Origin: Polyangiaceae bacterium
GTDB taxonomy: Bacteria > Myxococcota_A > Polyangia > Polyangiales > Polyangiaceae
Assembly (NCBI GenBank): GCA_022447485.1
Contig: JAKVCH010000072.1
Coordinates: 1-11,093, forward strand
DNA length: 11,093 nucleotides
Reading direction: 5' to 3'
Positions 1 to 6,473 of the stretch are shown here, piece after piece (the stretch's first letter is position 1; each line of letters begins with the position of its first letter). The notes under the pieces are model-generated. The model worked only from the letters and a program-made list of their open reading frames with translations, was not told where the DNA came from and searched no databases. Both the position numbers and the translations under genes were made by a program.

Positions 1-318
1 GAGTTCATCAGAACTTGTCGTGCTGACCCCGTCAGCCTCGTCCGTCCCCGCTGTTGGTTCATCCGTCGTCTCAGCCGCGGCTTGAGCTTCCTCTTCACTT
101 TTTGGTTCGCTTGCGATTGGCTCTTTATCTTTTGCCCTTATCTGATCTGCTGCAGAAGTGGTAGCCGACTTTGACTCGAGAGCTGCTGCTTCGGCTGAGG
201 TGGCTTCAGCTGAGGTGGAGCTCGTTTCATCTTCGAAAGAAGGAGGCGAGGCTTTCTTTTTCAGTATGAAAACAGCGGCAACTGCTACTACCACCAGGAG
301 GAGAATTATGTATTCCAT
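1..318 (-). CDS. N-terminus of a membrane-anchored protein with acidic linker (partial; FtsY-like anchor possible)
   Basis: This open frame starts at the ATG at 318-316 and stays open for 106 codons to the left edge, so the C-terminal part is missing. An AAAGG Shine-Dalgarno lies about 8 nt upstream of the start, which supports the choice. The protein begins MEYIILLLVVVAVAAVFIL, a single hydrophobic segment (about residues 3-19), followed by KKK as a cytoplasmic stop-transfer, so an N-out/C-in anchor is likely. Residues 23-106 are low complexity, rich in Ala, Ser, Thr, Glu and Asp, and look like a disordered acidic linker. A TM anchor plus acidic linker is the layout of the A-domain of FtsY (SRP receptor) in several bacteria, and also of ZipA-like anchors. 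The defining NG GTPase domain would lie outside the window, so the function is open. It lies 88 nt downstream of the 583-residue gene on the same strand and may be co-transcribed. Confidence 0.7.
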   Translation of the reverse strand, partial: MEYIILLLVVVAVAAVFILKKKASPPSFEDETSSTSAEATSAEAAALESKSATTSAADQIRAKDKEPIASEPKSEEEAQAAAETTDEPTAGTDEADGVSTTSSDEL

Positions 319-406
319 TCAATGAACCTTTTAGTCCGAAAATGAGACCGGGAATCTCCGCTCTTCTATTCGGCGCTGGCACTATAAAAATTTGGTTTCC
401 CGCCCG

Positions 407-2158
407 TCAACTTGAACTTGACTTGGGGCCGTCAGAAAGTTCATCAAAATCAGCCTGGCTTGGATTGTTGAGGTCGTAGGCTCGCTGAGCCGCCTGGGCG
501 GCCCATTGGGCTGTTGCCGAATCGCCTCTTCGTTGTGCCTCCCGGGCCACGCCTAGGAGCGTTTCAGCAGGCTTTGTTGAAGCAGTGCTCCGAAAGCGGA
601 CCCATTCGAAAACTCTCTGCACTATCGCTCTTCGGAGGGTTTTGAGCCGAAGAGTCATGTCTCGCCCGTCAATCGGACCTCGATAGTAGGTGTAATGGGG
701 GTGAACTGCTGAAAAGAGCAGTGATTGTTCACGACTAAAGTGATTCGTGAACAAGGCGTTGCCACGGGCATTTGTTGTCGCCGTTTCTAGTTCTATAAGT
801 TTGGTTGCTGTGCGTCGATAGAGGGTCAAAACGGTTCCCGGAATTGGCGAGCCGGTATCTGTGTCCATGACTTCGATTTTAATAGGTCCTTTCGCCTTAG
901 ATCTTGTGGCGACAGTTTGGGGGACCTCAGTATTGTCTCGAGCGCGCTTTCGAGGCGCGAACCAGAACCAAAGCATCCCGCCCAAGGTGAGGACTGCGGC
1001 CGCGAGAATGGCCAACCGTGCGACGGATGTCTTGGGGCCGGGCAATAAGGTGAGCTCCACGGGAGGGCTCTCCAAAACAGTAGCCAGCACTGGATGATAT
1101 TGGAGCTCGACCTGCTCTTCGACTTTTAGTCTAGGGAGGAAGATCCGTGCCTGTCCATGCGCGACGGGTGCACTTGCCAGAATCTGAGAGTGGTCTCTCA
1201 ACTCAATCATTCCAGCTGTCAGCGGATGTCCCTCATGCTTGACTGCCACAACGAGCTCCTCGCTGGTTTGCTTGAGTACCTCAGCCTTCGCCGGTGCGAC
1301 CAGCAGAACGTCTTGCCTTCTTTTACTTGGCTGGCCATCACTCAATGCCTCCACAAGAAACGAGCAATTCCCGACTTGTAGTTCAGAATTGCTCGAAAAC
1401 TCCAGGCTGATTCGCTCCTCTCCCTGCCAACGCTTTTTCACGAGCTCTTGTCGTTGGTCTTCACATTGAATGCTGAGTGATAGCTCGATATCCGTCCGCG
1501 TATTTGACTGCACCAAAATTATCCCCGAAACGGGCTTTGGATCTCGAATATTCCATTTTTCGGGTAACCATTCGATTTCGAAAAGCGAACCGAAAGCTTC
1601 CGGTGTGAGCTGCTCTAGTGGAGCCCGGAATCTTCGATAGTTCGAAGCATTAGCTTGAATGGTGATTTCATGAGCCGAAGCTTGAGTCCTCAAACAAAAT
1701 CGCCCCTGCCGATCTGTCGAGATGCCTTTCCCTGTCGTTGAGTCTGAACTGGACGGGGAGCGGGTGTTGGCGTGCAGTTCTTGTTCTGCCGCGAAGAGCC
1801 TGAGGTTGGCTATTTGAGGTTCCTGTAGTTCGTCGCGCACCTGTCCGCTGATAATTATCTCGGTCCCGTCGGTTCGAGAGATCCTACGGTGCTGGGCACT
1901 GACTCTTAATTCGCCCTCGACTTTCAGCAGACCTGATTCGGAATTCTTACTTTGACTCGGCTCGTTTGCGTGGGCTGGAGTACAGGCATGGAAACAAGCG
2001 AGAAATAAACATGAATGGTAAAGAGCATTTCTTCGGCTCAGCCATTTCGAAATCAATCTTCGAGTTCGCTGCGAATTGATCTTCGGTAATTTGACAGCTT
2101 TGGGTTCAACCAATTGAGATGAGCTGAATCGGCCGCGGGAAGAGGTGAAAAAGATCAT
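407..2158 (-). CDS. Exported single-pass membrane protein with carboxypeptidase-regulatory-like folds
   Basis: This is a 583-residue protein. A basic N-region (residues 31-44, rich in Arg/Lys) precedes a short hydrophobic stretch ending PAHA, giving a probable signal peptidase I site near residue 64-65. Residues about 98-185 resemble a carboxypeptidase-regulatory-like beta-sandwich (IIISGQVRDELQEP, then a DRQGRF turn). Residues about 205-372 look like further Ig-like beta strands. A clear TM helix spans about 380-401 and is followed by RKRAR, so the rest should be cytoplasmic. Residues about 425-507 form a second similar fold (IEVMDTDTGSPIPG, then NARGNALF), and 525-565 look helical and Ala/Arg-rich. 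The start is uncertain: the ATG at 2158 has no good Shine-Dalgarno, and the 30 residues before the basic region may not be translated. The family is not recognised beyond fold level. An anchored envelope sensor or scaffold is inference only. Confidence 0.8.
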   Translation of the reverse strand: MIFFTSSRGRFSSSQLVEPKAVKLPKINSQRTRRLISKWLSRRNALYHSCLFLACFHACTPAHANEPSQSKNSESGLLKVEGELRVSAQHRRISRTDGTEIIISGQVRDELQEPQIANLRLFAAEQELHANTRSPSSSDSTTGKGISTDRQGRFCLRTQASAHEITIQANASNYRRFRAPLEQLTPEAFGSLFEIEWLPEKWNIRDPKPVSGIILVQSNTRTDIELSLSIQCEDQRQELVKKRWQGEERISLEFSSNSELQVGNCSFLVEALSDGQPSKRRQDVLLVAPAKAEVLKQTSEELVVAVKHEGHPLTAGMIELRDHSQILASAPVAHGQARIFLPRLKVEEQVELQYHPVLATVLESPPVELTLLPGPKTSVARLAILAAAVLTLGGMLWFWFAPRKRARDNTEVPQTVATRSKAKGPIKIEVMDTDTGSPIPGTVLTLYRRTATKLIELETATTNARGNALFTNHFSREQSLLFSAVHPHYTYYRGPIDGRDMTLRLKTLRRAIVQRVFEWVRFRSTASTKPAETLLGVAREAQRRGDSATAQWAAQAAQRAYDLNNPSQADFDELSDGPKSSSS

Positions 2159-2349
2159 GAGCTAATGCTCGAAGGGTAGCAGTAAAAATATCTACTTTTC
2201 GTTTTCAGACAGAAAGAATGAATTCACCCCTGAAATTGCGAGTAAGTTCTGGTCACAGGCTCACACGCATTGTATTTTCACGGTCGACGGGGAAGACGAG
2301 GGACCCTCTGTACGAACTATGTGTATGGTGAGTACAAGCAAGTAGAAAT
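2159..2349. other. Divergent intergenic region between the 583-aa gene and the HEAT-repeat gene
   Basis: This spacer must hold promoters for both flanking genes, which are read away from each other. It contains TTTCAG (2203-2208) and CTGAAA (2230-2235) as an inverted repeat, with the perfect 8-bp palindrome TGAATTCA (2219-2226) between them. That symmetry could be an operator, but such short repeats also occur by chance. No convincing -35/-10 pair was found on either strand, and neither flanking gene has a strong Shine-Dalgarno. Confidence 0.4.
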
Positions 2350-3186
2350 ATGAAATTGAATCAATTGACTCAACGACGTCTGCGTGTCGATGAACTCTGG
2401 CGTTTTGGCCTTTGCTGTCTCTTTTCTTTTTTAATACTACTGCCTGCTGTCGCCTACGCTGATTCTGTTGATCAACGGGCAAAGCTCTTGCGTGAGGCCA
2501 AAGACTTTCGTGTCCGGACCCAAGCTGCGCTCGCTCTTGGGGCGTCCAATGAAAAGCGAGCGGTGACTCCTCTCTGTCAGGCCTTGAATGATGAAAATCG
2601 GACCGTTCGTATCGCGGCGTCGACGGCATTGGGGCGCCTGGCTCAAGGCGGTAAGGGATGTTTGAAGCGTCGTTTGGAGAAAGAGACTGATTCAAAAGTG
2701 AAGTCCTCTTTAGCTCGAGCTTTGAGTCGACTAGTTGGTGGCTCTTCGGGGGGAGCCGTGGAGCCACTGATTGGCCCCACCACTCAATTTTATGTCGCAA
2801 TAGAAAAACTGTCGGGACCAGCACGATTAAATGCACCTGTTCGGGCTGCGCTGGTCAAGGGTGCCCGGCGTCATCGGGAGGTTGCTTTCGCTCCTGTGGG
2901 CGAGTCAACACGCGCTGCGGAGAAAGCATTAAAGAAGCATCCATCGGCTCATGGGTTTCTTTTGGCGCCTCGCGTTGTGAAACCTAAATATTCGAATGGC
3001 CAATTGAAGATAAAGATCTCTATCGCCATGTTCTCCTATCCAGAGAGAGCCTTGATCGGGGAGTTTAGTCAGAAGGTCGCGATGGCAATTTCTGGCACGA
3101 GCGCAGCTGCTGAAAATGAATTGGTTGCGGTAGCAGCGGAAGCTGCGATGAAGAAATTCATCTCTGTTGTGCCAACCTTGCTCTAG
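2350..3186 (+). CDS. Exported HEAT-repeat protein with a C-terminal alpha/beta domain
   Basis: This is a 278-residue protein. Residues 1-37 form a signal peptide: a long basic n-region, a hydrophobic core (CLFSFLILLPAVA) and an AYA|DS cleavage site, so it should act in the periplasm. Residues about 41-129 hold roughly three HEAT/PBS-lyase-type repeats with the usual VR-AA--ALG signature (RVRTQAALALG, TVRIAASTALGRL, KVKSSLARALSRL); such arrays bind protein partners. Residues about 140-278 form a distinct domain: a strand (QFYVAIEKL), a helix with VRAALVKGARR, FAPVGES, then GFLLAPRV, long strands and a C-terminal Ala-rich helix. This pattern is loosely like small periplasmic TolB-N, LpoB or CsgG-type folds, an inference without any diagnostic motif. 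The ATG at 2350 is the only ATG before the signal peptide, but its ribosome site is weak. The HAMP gene follows 211 nt later on the same strand. Confidence 0.85.
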   Translation: MKLNQLTQRRLRVDELWRFGLCCLFSFLILLPAVAYADSVDQRAKLLREAKDFRVRTQAALALGASNEKRAVTPLCQALNDENRTVRIAASTALGRLAQGGKGCLKRRLEKETDSKVKSSLARALSRLVGGSSGGAVEPLIGPTTQFYVAIEKLSGPARLNAPVRAALVKGARRHREVAFAPVGESTRAAEKALKKHPSAHGFLLAPRVVKPKYSNGQLKIKISIAMFSYPERALIGEFSQKVAMAISGTSAAAENELVAVAAEAAMKKFISVVPTLL

Positions 3187-3397
3187 TGAATCATTCGAGG
3201 CGCTGAGTCAGTTCATCAGTGTTGACCTGTCGACGCTCGAAAAGCCTACGATCGCCTTCTCCTGAGACTTAAAGTACTGGAAGAGCGAGAATATGTAGGT
3301 TCTTTGACTACAAATAACTTGCTTCTTTGCTTTTGAGAGGCCTAGAGTTTGATTTGAGTTTTGGCCTCTTTGAGAGCAAGACACGGAGAACCTGAAG
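3187..3397 (+). other. Intergenic region with a 5'-leader inverted repeat upstream of the HAMP gene
   Basis: The spacer contains AGAGGCC (3337-3343) paired with GGCCTCT (3363-3369), a perfect 7-bp stem around a 19-nt loop, which ends 28 nt before the HAMP gene start. No uninterrupted T-run follows, so it is a poor terminator and more likely a leader structure or protein site. A GGAG Shine-Dalgarno at 3385-3388 sits 9 nt before the ATG at 3398. Possible -35-like hexamers (TTGACC near 3220, TTGACT at 3305) lack a matching -10 at good spacing. Confidence 0.45.
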
Positions 3398-4180
3398 ATG
3401 AACGCGCCAAAAGGAAAGCATCAACGGAAACTAAAGAACTTACTGATCGACCCTCAGTTTCAGTTGAAATATGTGGGCTACTTGGTCGGTATTGCTGTTC
3501 TCTTGAGTGGATCCTTGGGAATCATCTTATGGCGTACGAGTGACCAAGTGATTCGCCAAAGTGAGGCGAATGTCTCTCAAGGAGAAAAGATCGTCACTCT
3601 CGGATCTGAAGTTGTTGAAGAATCACGGAAAGTGAGCGCGGTTGTGCGAATGAACATCATTCGCGACCCAATTTATCAGGATGATCCTGCGCTCTTGGAT
3701 GCCTTCGCGGCTGATACTGCAGAACAAGATAAACGTCTTGATGAACAGAAGAAGAAACTTGAAGACCAGCGCACGACTCTCGCTGCGGAGGCCCAGGCGT
3801 TAACACAGTTTCATCATCGTTTGCTGATTAGTTTGGTAGGAGTCCTCAGTCTTTTGGTTCTCGGAATTGGTGCGGCAGGCGTGTTTGTCACTCATAAAGT
3901 CGCGGGGCCAGTTTTCAAGATGCGCCGGCACTTGCTTGAGGTGACGGCAGGAAAATTGGAAGTACCCTGGGCCTTACGTAAAGGTGATGAGCTCGTCGAC
4001 TTTTTTGAAACCTTTCGAGCAATGGTGGCGGCATTGCGTAACCGCCGACAGGAGGAGTTAGTGGCCTTCGATAAAATTTTTCAAACTTATTCTGCTGAAA
4101 TGCCTGCTGAAATGCAGAAAGAGATGCTGGCTCTTCGTGGCGACTTGGCGCAGGGCCTAGAGAACGCCGATCCGAGTTGA
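3398..4180 (+). CDS. Two-TM HAMP-domain protein without an output domain
   Basis: This is a 260-residue inner-membrane protein. A short basic cytoplasmic N-terminus with FQLKYVGYLVG precedes TM1 (about 26-45). The periplasmic segment (46-140) is helical and ends in a charged coiled coil (about 107-140, with EQDKRLDEQKKKLEDQ). TM2 spans about 142-164. It leads straight into a HAMP domain (about 164-217) with AGPVFKMRRHL in the first helix, GKLEVP in the connector and KGDELVDFFETFRAM in the second helix, all expected HAMP features. Only about 40 helical residues follow. No histidine kinase, chemotaxis-signalling, GGDEF or phosphatase domain is present, so any signal must pass to a separate partner. 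The start is supported by GGAG 9 nt upstream. The gene converges on yraN with a 40-nt gap. The domain call is firm; the physiological role is unknown. Confidence 0.88.
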   Translation: MNAPKGKHQRKLKNLLIDPQFQLKYVGYLVGIAVLLSGSLGIILWRTSDQVIRQSEANVSQGEKIVTLGSEVVEESRKVSAVVRMNIIRDPIYQDDPALLDAFAADTAEQDKRLDEQKKKLEDQRTTLAAEAQALTQFHHRLLISLVGVLSLLVLGIGAAGVFVTHKVAGPVFKMRRHLLEVTAGKLEVPWALRKGDELVDFFETFRAMVAALRNRRQEELVAFDKIFQTYSAEMPAEMQKEMLALRGDLAQGLENADPS

Positions 4181-4220
4181 TATTCGCTCTCTCTTCACAG
4201 CAATTACCGGCAAACGTCTT

Positions 4221-4589
4221 CTAAAATGCGGCGCGGATATACTCTAGAGCCATTCCCTCGGAAGATTCGCTGACTGCTGCGACATCGAATCTCATGCGAG
4301 CGACCATGGGGTCTCGACGGTACCTCTGGGACCAAAGGCGCTTTCCTGCGCGGCGAATACGGATACGCTTGAGGGGTCCAATACTAGCGAGGGCTGATTG
4401 GTAGGCTCCTGCACCGCGATAGCGCACCTCGACAATCACAATCACTTCACCTTGGCGTGCCACAAGATCGAGTTCGAATGCACCGAGGCGGAGATTTCTT
4501 TCCTCAATCTCATAACCTTCTTTCAACAGATAACGCGCCACCAGCTCTTCCGCTGCTTTACCTGCTATATGTCGGTGGGCTGGCTTCAC
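4221..4589 (-). CDS. yraN: YraN family (UPF0102) nuclease-like protein
   Basis: This 122-residue protein matches the UPF0102/YraN family in length and motif order: GKAAEELVARYLLKEGYEI near the N-terminus, RNLRLGAFELDLVARQGEV (residues 31-49), VIVEVRYRG (51-59), a basic helix after GPLKRIRIRRA, and RMRFDVAAV (98-106). The family has a PD-(D/E)XK-type restriction-nuclease-like fold. Candidate active-site positions here are E15, E39, D41 and E54, with Arg at 56 in the E-x-K slot. That Arg is also found in E. coli YraN, so it is not damage. The biochemical role of the family is poorly defined; a Holliday-junction-resolvase-like role has been proposed from fold. The start is GTG (4589-4587), chosen because AAGGAAA at 4603-4597 lies 7 nt upstream. 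It is cytoplasmic and appears transcribed alone, behind the terminator at 4676-4709. Confidence 0.92.
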   Translation of the reverse strand: MKPAHRHIAGKAAEELVARYLLKEGYEIEERNLRLGAFELDLVARQGEVIVIVEVRYRGAGAYQSALASIGPLKRIRIRRAGKRLWSQRYRRDPMVARMRFDVAAVSESSEGMALEYIRAAF

Positions 4590-4596
4590 TGATCGC

Positions 4597-4603
4597 TTTC
4601 CTT
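4597..4603 (-). promoter_or_regulatory. Ribosome binding site fixing the GTG start of yraN
   Basis: Read on the minus strand this is AAGGAAA, 7 nt before the GTG at 4589-4587. No ATG in the first part of the frame gives the conserved family N-terminus (HRHIAGKAAEELVA), so this site decides the start. Confidence 0.7.
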
Positions 4604-4675
4604 ACCAGAAGAACTCCGAGGAGATATTGTGCCTTGAGTTTTCGGCTCTTGTTTTCAATAAAAACTTTTGCATTC

Positions 4676-4709
4676 AATAAAAAAGAGCCCAATGGTGGCT
4701 CTTTTTATT
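4676..4709 (-). terminator. Bidirectional intrinsic terminator after the Cys-rich protein gene
   Basis: The left arm AATAAAAAAGAGCC (4676-4689) and right arm GGCTCTTTTTATT (4697-4709) form a stem of 13 pairs with one bulged A and a 7-nt loop (CAATGGT). On the minus strand the GAGCC/GGCTC core is followed by a run of six T, a standard Rho-independent signal 3' of the gene ending at 4834. On the plus strand the core is followed by five T, so it could also stop read-through from the HAMP gene. It isolates yraN transcription from the upstream gene. Confidence 0.85.
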
Positions 4710-4746
4710 CGCAATAAAAACAATTTTCCCTCGAGGAGCTCGAGAT

Positions 4747-4791
4747 CTCCTCTCATCGTTGCGTTGTCGAAACTTGCTTCGGTGAGAGGAG
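4747..4791 (-). repeat. Imperfect inverted repeat in the 3' untranslated region of the Cys-rich protein gene
   Basis: CTCCTCTCATCG (4747-4758) pairs with CGGTGAGAGGAG (4780-4791) over 12 positions with one G-T pair and a 21-nt loop. The CTCCTC arm (4747-4752) can instead pair with GAGGAG at 4733-4738, so two exclusive hairpins are possible. It lies between the stop codon at 4834 and the intrinsic terminator at 4709, hence within the transcript tail. A role in RNA stability or processing is inference. Confidence 0.5.
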
Positions 4792-4833
4792 CCTCCCGCC
4801 ACATTCCCAGAAGGAACTTGGGACTGCTGCGGT

Positions 4834-6090
4834 TTAGAATGAAGGACAGACCTTCAAGTTTTGACCATCTTCGTCGGTGACAGTGATACCAACTTCATCG
4901 CAAGACGCACTCTGCACGGTGCCAATTGTCGTAGTTCCTGCAACGGTAGGTTCAGATGCGGTGCTCGCCACCGGGAGGTTGGTGCAACACATTACGTCTT
5001 CGCCACAGGGCGTACCAGCTCGGGAACACCCTCCATTGCCTGGGTTCATACCGACTCTGCCCACTTTACCGCTGGTTGCTGGACAGACTCGATAAGGAGT
5101 CTGGCCGGGCCATTCCACTGTTAAGGCGATGGTCTCACAAGGCTGAGTGGTCGCCTCTAATTGGTTGGTGTCGGGGTTGAGCTGTTCACCAGTTGCGCAA
5201 AGGTCACCGGTTACGCAACGCTCCAAGGGCTGCTTAGCTGTGCCTCCGCTAAGATAGGGAGTAGGCACAAAAAGCTCGGGAGTTAGTTTTAAACCAGCCT
5301 TTGTATCGGCTGCACAGTTGGCATCGGCAAGTTCGCAATCTGTCGATGGCGGCTGAGTAGTATCGAACTCACTACCATTTCGCACACAATAACCACCTGC
5401 TAACTGATCCTTGCCGAGGTTTAAGTCATCGACAAGCTGGCGACAGCTAAAGCCGCTTGGACATTCACAAAAGTTGCCGCCTTCGCTATCGCCGTTGGCA
5501 TCTGCGCAACGACATGAACAGTAGACGGCATCGTCTGCCTGTCGCTCTTCGTATTGAGGATTAACTTTAACCGCGACTCGATCCTGCAAGGACGACCCAT
5601 CTCGGTCCGGCACTCTGCAGCTGGCTGAGTGCTTGATAGCTCCAGGCATACAGCCTAGGTCGCAGGCTGTTCCTGGTATACCTTCTGCCGGACAACAGTT
5701 CTGCACCGCGTCCGGATTGCATGTGTTGCAAAGGTTTAAGTCGTCGGCAGTACAATCCGCCGTTCGTTTTGCAGTAATGGGGAATGGTACGCCCGAAACG
5801 GTTGATGGAACGTTTCCACATTCCGCAACATTTGTTCCTTCGCCGTCGACCGTGATTTCTTCCTGTCCATAGGGGCAGGTGACTCGTCCTCGGAATTGAT
5901 TCACCAAGCACACGCGAGTGGCGCATTGGAAGGAACGGCTTTCGACGTTGACCTCACCTTGATCGAAACCGGGAAAGCTCGTCTTGTATTCGTCTTCGGG
6001 AACACAGGGGTCACCAATTCCTGAACCGCTGCAATTTGAGCCCAGAAACGAGCCACCAAGGACCATGGCTAACAAGAGATAGATACGCAT
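4834..6090 (-). CDS. Cysteine-rich secreted protein, probable lipoprotein
   Basis: This is a 418-residue protein with 33 cysteines. The N-terminus MRIYLLLAMVLGGSFLGSNCSGSG is a signal sequence ending at Cys20. If Cys20 is lipidated, 32 cysteines remain in the mature chain, enough for 16 disulfides. However, Asn at -1 is a poor lipobox residue, so lipidation is uncertain. Residues 46-76 (EVNVESRSFQC, CLVNQFRGRV, CPYGQ) form a compact block that I think recurs in Myxococcota-type secreted proteins, from memory only. Cys clusters follow at 121-147 (CNTC, NCCP), 191-216 (CSCRC, CECPSGFSC) and 355-369 (GGCSRAGTPCG, CC). TVEWPGQTPYRVCP (324-337) and TVTDEDGQNLKVCP (403-416) look like a diverged repeated unit. 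The start ATG has AGGA about 10 nt upstream. No catalytic motif is visible. A surface or periplasmic disulfide-stabilised structural protein is the likeliest reading. Confidence 0.85.
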   Translation of the reverse strand: MRIYLLLAMVLGGSFLGSNCSGSGIGDPCVPEDEYKTSFPGFDQGEVNVESRSFQCATRVCLVNQFRGRVTCPYGQEEITVDGEGTNVAECGNVPSTVSGVPFPITAKRTADCTADDLNLCNTCNPDAVQNCCPAEGIPGTACDLGCMPGAIKHSASCRVPDRDGSSLQDRVAVKVNPQYEERQADDAVYCSCRCADANGDSEGGNFCECPSGFSCRQLVDDLNLGKDQLAGGYCVRNGSEFDTTQPPSTDCELADANCAADTKAGLKLTPELFVPTPYLSGGTAKQPLERCVTGDLCATGEQLNPDTNQLEATTQPCETIALTVEWPGQTPYRVCPATSGKVGRVGMNPGNGGCSRAGTPCGEDVMCCTNLPVASTASEPTVAGTTTIGTVQSASCDEVGITVTDEDGQNLKVCPSF

Positions 6091-6171
6091 TACTTGAAAT
6101 TCCTGACTGTTACCGCTGCTCCGACCCCGATTTATTCCCTTTGAGGGAGGATTCCTTCTACCGAATCAAGG

Positions 6172-6190
6172 CTAGGTGTCATCGACCTAG
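6172..6190. repeat. Inverted repeat CTAGGT-N7-ACCTAG
   Basis: Two perfect 6-bp arms flank GTCATCG. It lies 82 bp upstream of the Cys-rich gene start, so it may be an operator or leader hairpin for that gene. No known regulator is implied by the sequence. Confidence 0.4.
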
Positions 6191-6270
6191 GGTAGGAGGG
6201 GGTCCAACGGTGGGGAGTGGATCTTGCCCACAAAGCCGGTGGCTGAACAGAAAGCCTCCGACGCGTCGCT

Positions 6271-6300
6271 AACCTAGCGAAAGCAATCGAAGTTCGTCAA
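6271..6300 (-). promoter_or_regulatory. Weak candidate promoter for the Cys-rich protein gene
   Basis: On the minus strand TTGACG (6300-6295) is followed after 18 bp by TAGGTT (6276-6271). The -35 is close to consensus and the -10 is poor. The perfect palindrome CGACGCGTCG (6268-6259) lies just downstream, where an operator could act. The implied leader is about 170 nt. Confidence 0.25.
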
Positions 6301-6415
6301 CGGCAAATAACCATGCAAGATCGTTATCGATTCCCACATTGTTTCAGCTTTCCTGTCTTATGTGAATTTTAGTCTAGTTAAAAAAATTAGTTGCCCTCCG
6401 GAGTTCCAGTCTTGC

Positions 6416-6445
6416 TTGACAGGACTTCAGGGACGGCCCTAACAT
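6416..6445 (+). promoter_or_regulatory. Candidate sigma70-type promoter of the TPR operon
   Basis: A consensus -35 TTGACA (6416-6421) is followed after 18 bp by TAACAT (6440-6445), which matches TATAAT at four of six positions. Transcription would start near 6452, giving a leader of about 190 nt. A second possible -10, TATACT at 6498-6503, has no good -35 partner. Confidence 0.45.
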
Positions 6446-6454
6446 CCGGCTCGC

Positions 6455-6473
6455 TGTAGACTTGATATCTACA
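6455..6473 (+). repeat. Inverted repeat TGTAGA-N7-TCTACA at the predicted transcription start
   Basis: Two perfect 6-bp arms flank CTTGATA. It lies about 10 bp after the candidate -10 at 6440-6445, a typical place for a repressor operator, or it forms a hairpin at the very 5' end of the mRNA. The regulator is unknown. Confidence 0.4.

Noticed and set aside
377..395. TGGCAC sequence considered as a sigma54 promoter
   Set aside because: The matching -12 TTGCA element is absent at the required spacing.
2261..2836. 191-codon minus-strand open frame overlapping the HEAT-repeat gene
   Set aside because: It is antisense to a frame with a clear signal peptide and HEAT repeats, its own translation has no recognisable domain, and it would cover the divergent promoter region.
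3337..3369. AGAGGCC/GGCCTCT stem considered as a terminator of the HEAT-repeat gene
   Set aside because: It has a 19-nt loop and no T-run after the stem, and lies about 150 nt past the stop and close to the next start; a leader structure fits better.
4416..4437. Arg instead of Lys in the E-x-K slot of YraN, first considered a lost active site
   Set aside because: The same VEVRYR form occurs in E. coli YraN, so it is a normal variant of the family.
5567..5926. 119-codon minus-strand open frame in another phase of the Cys-rich gene
   Set aside because: It is a shifted reading of the same strand; the main frame has the signal sequence, ribosome site and conserved Cys blocks.
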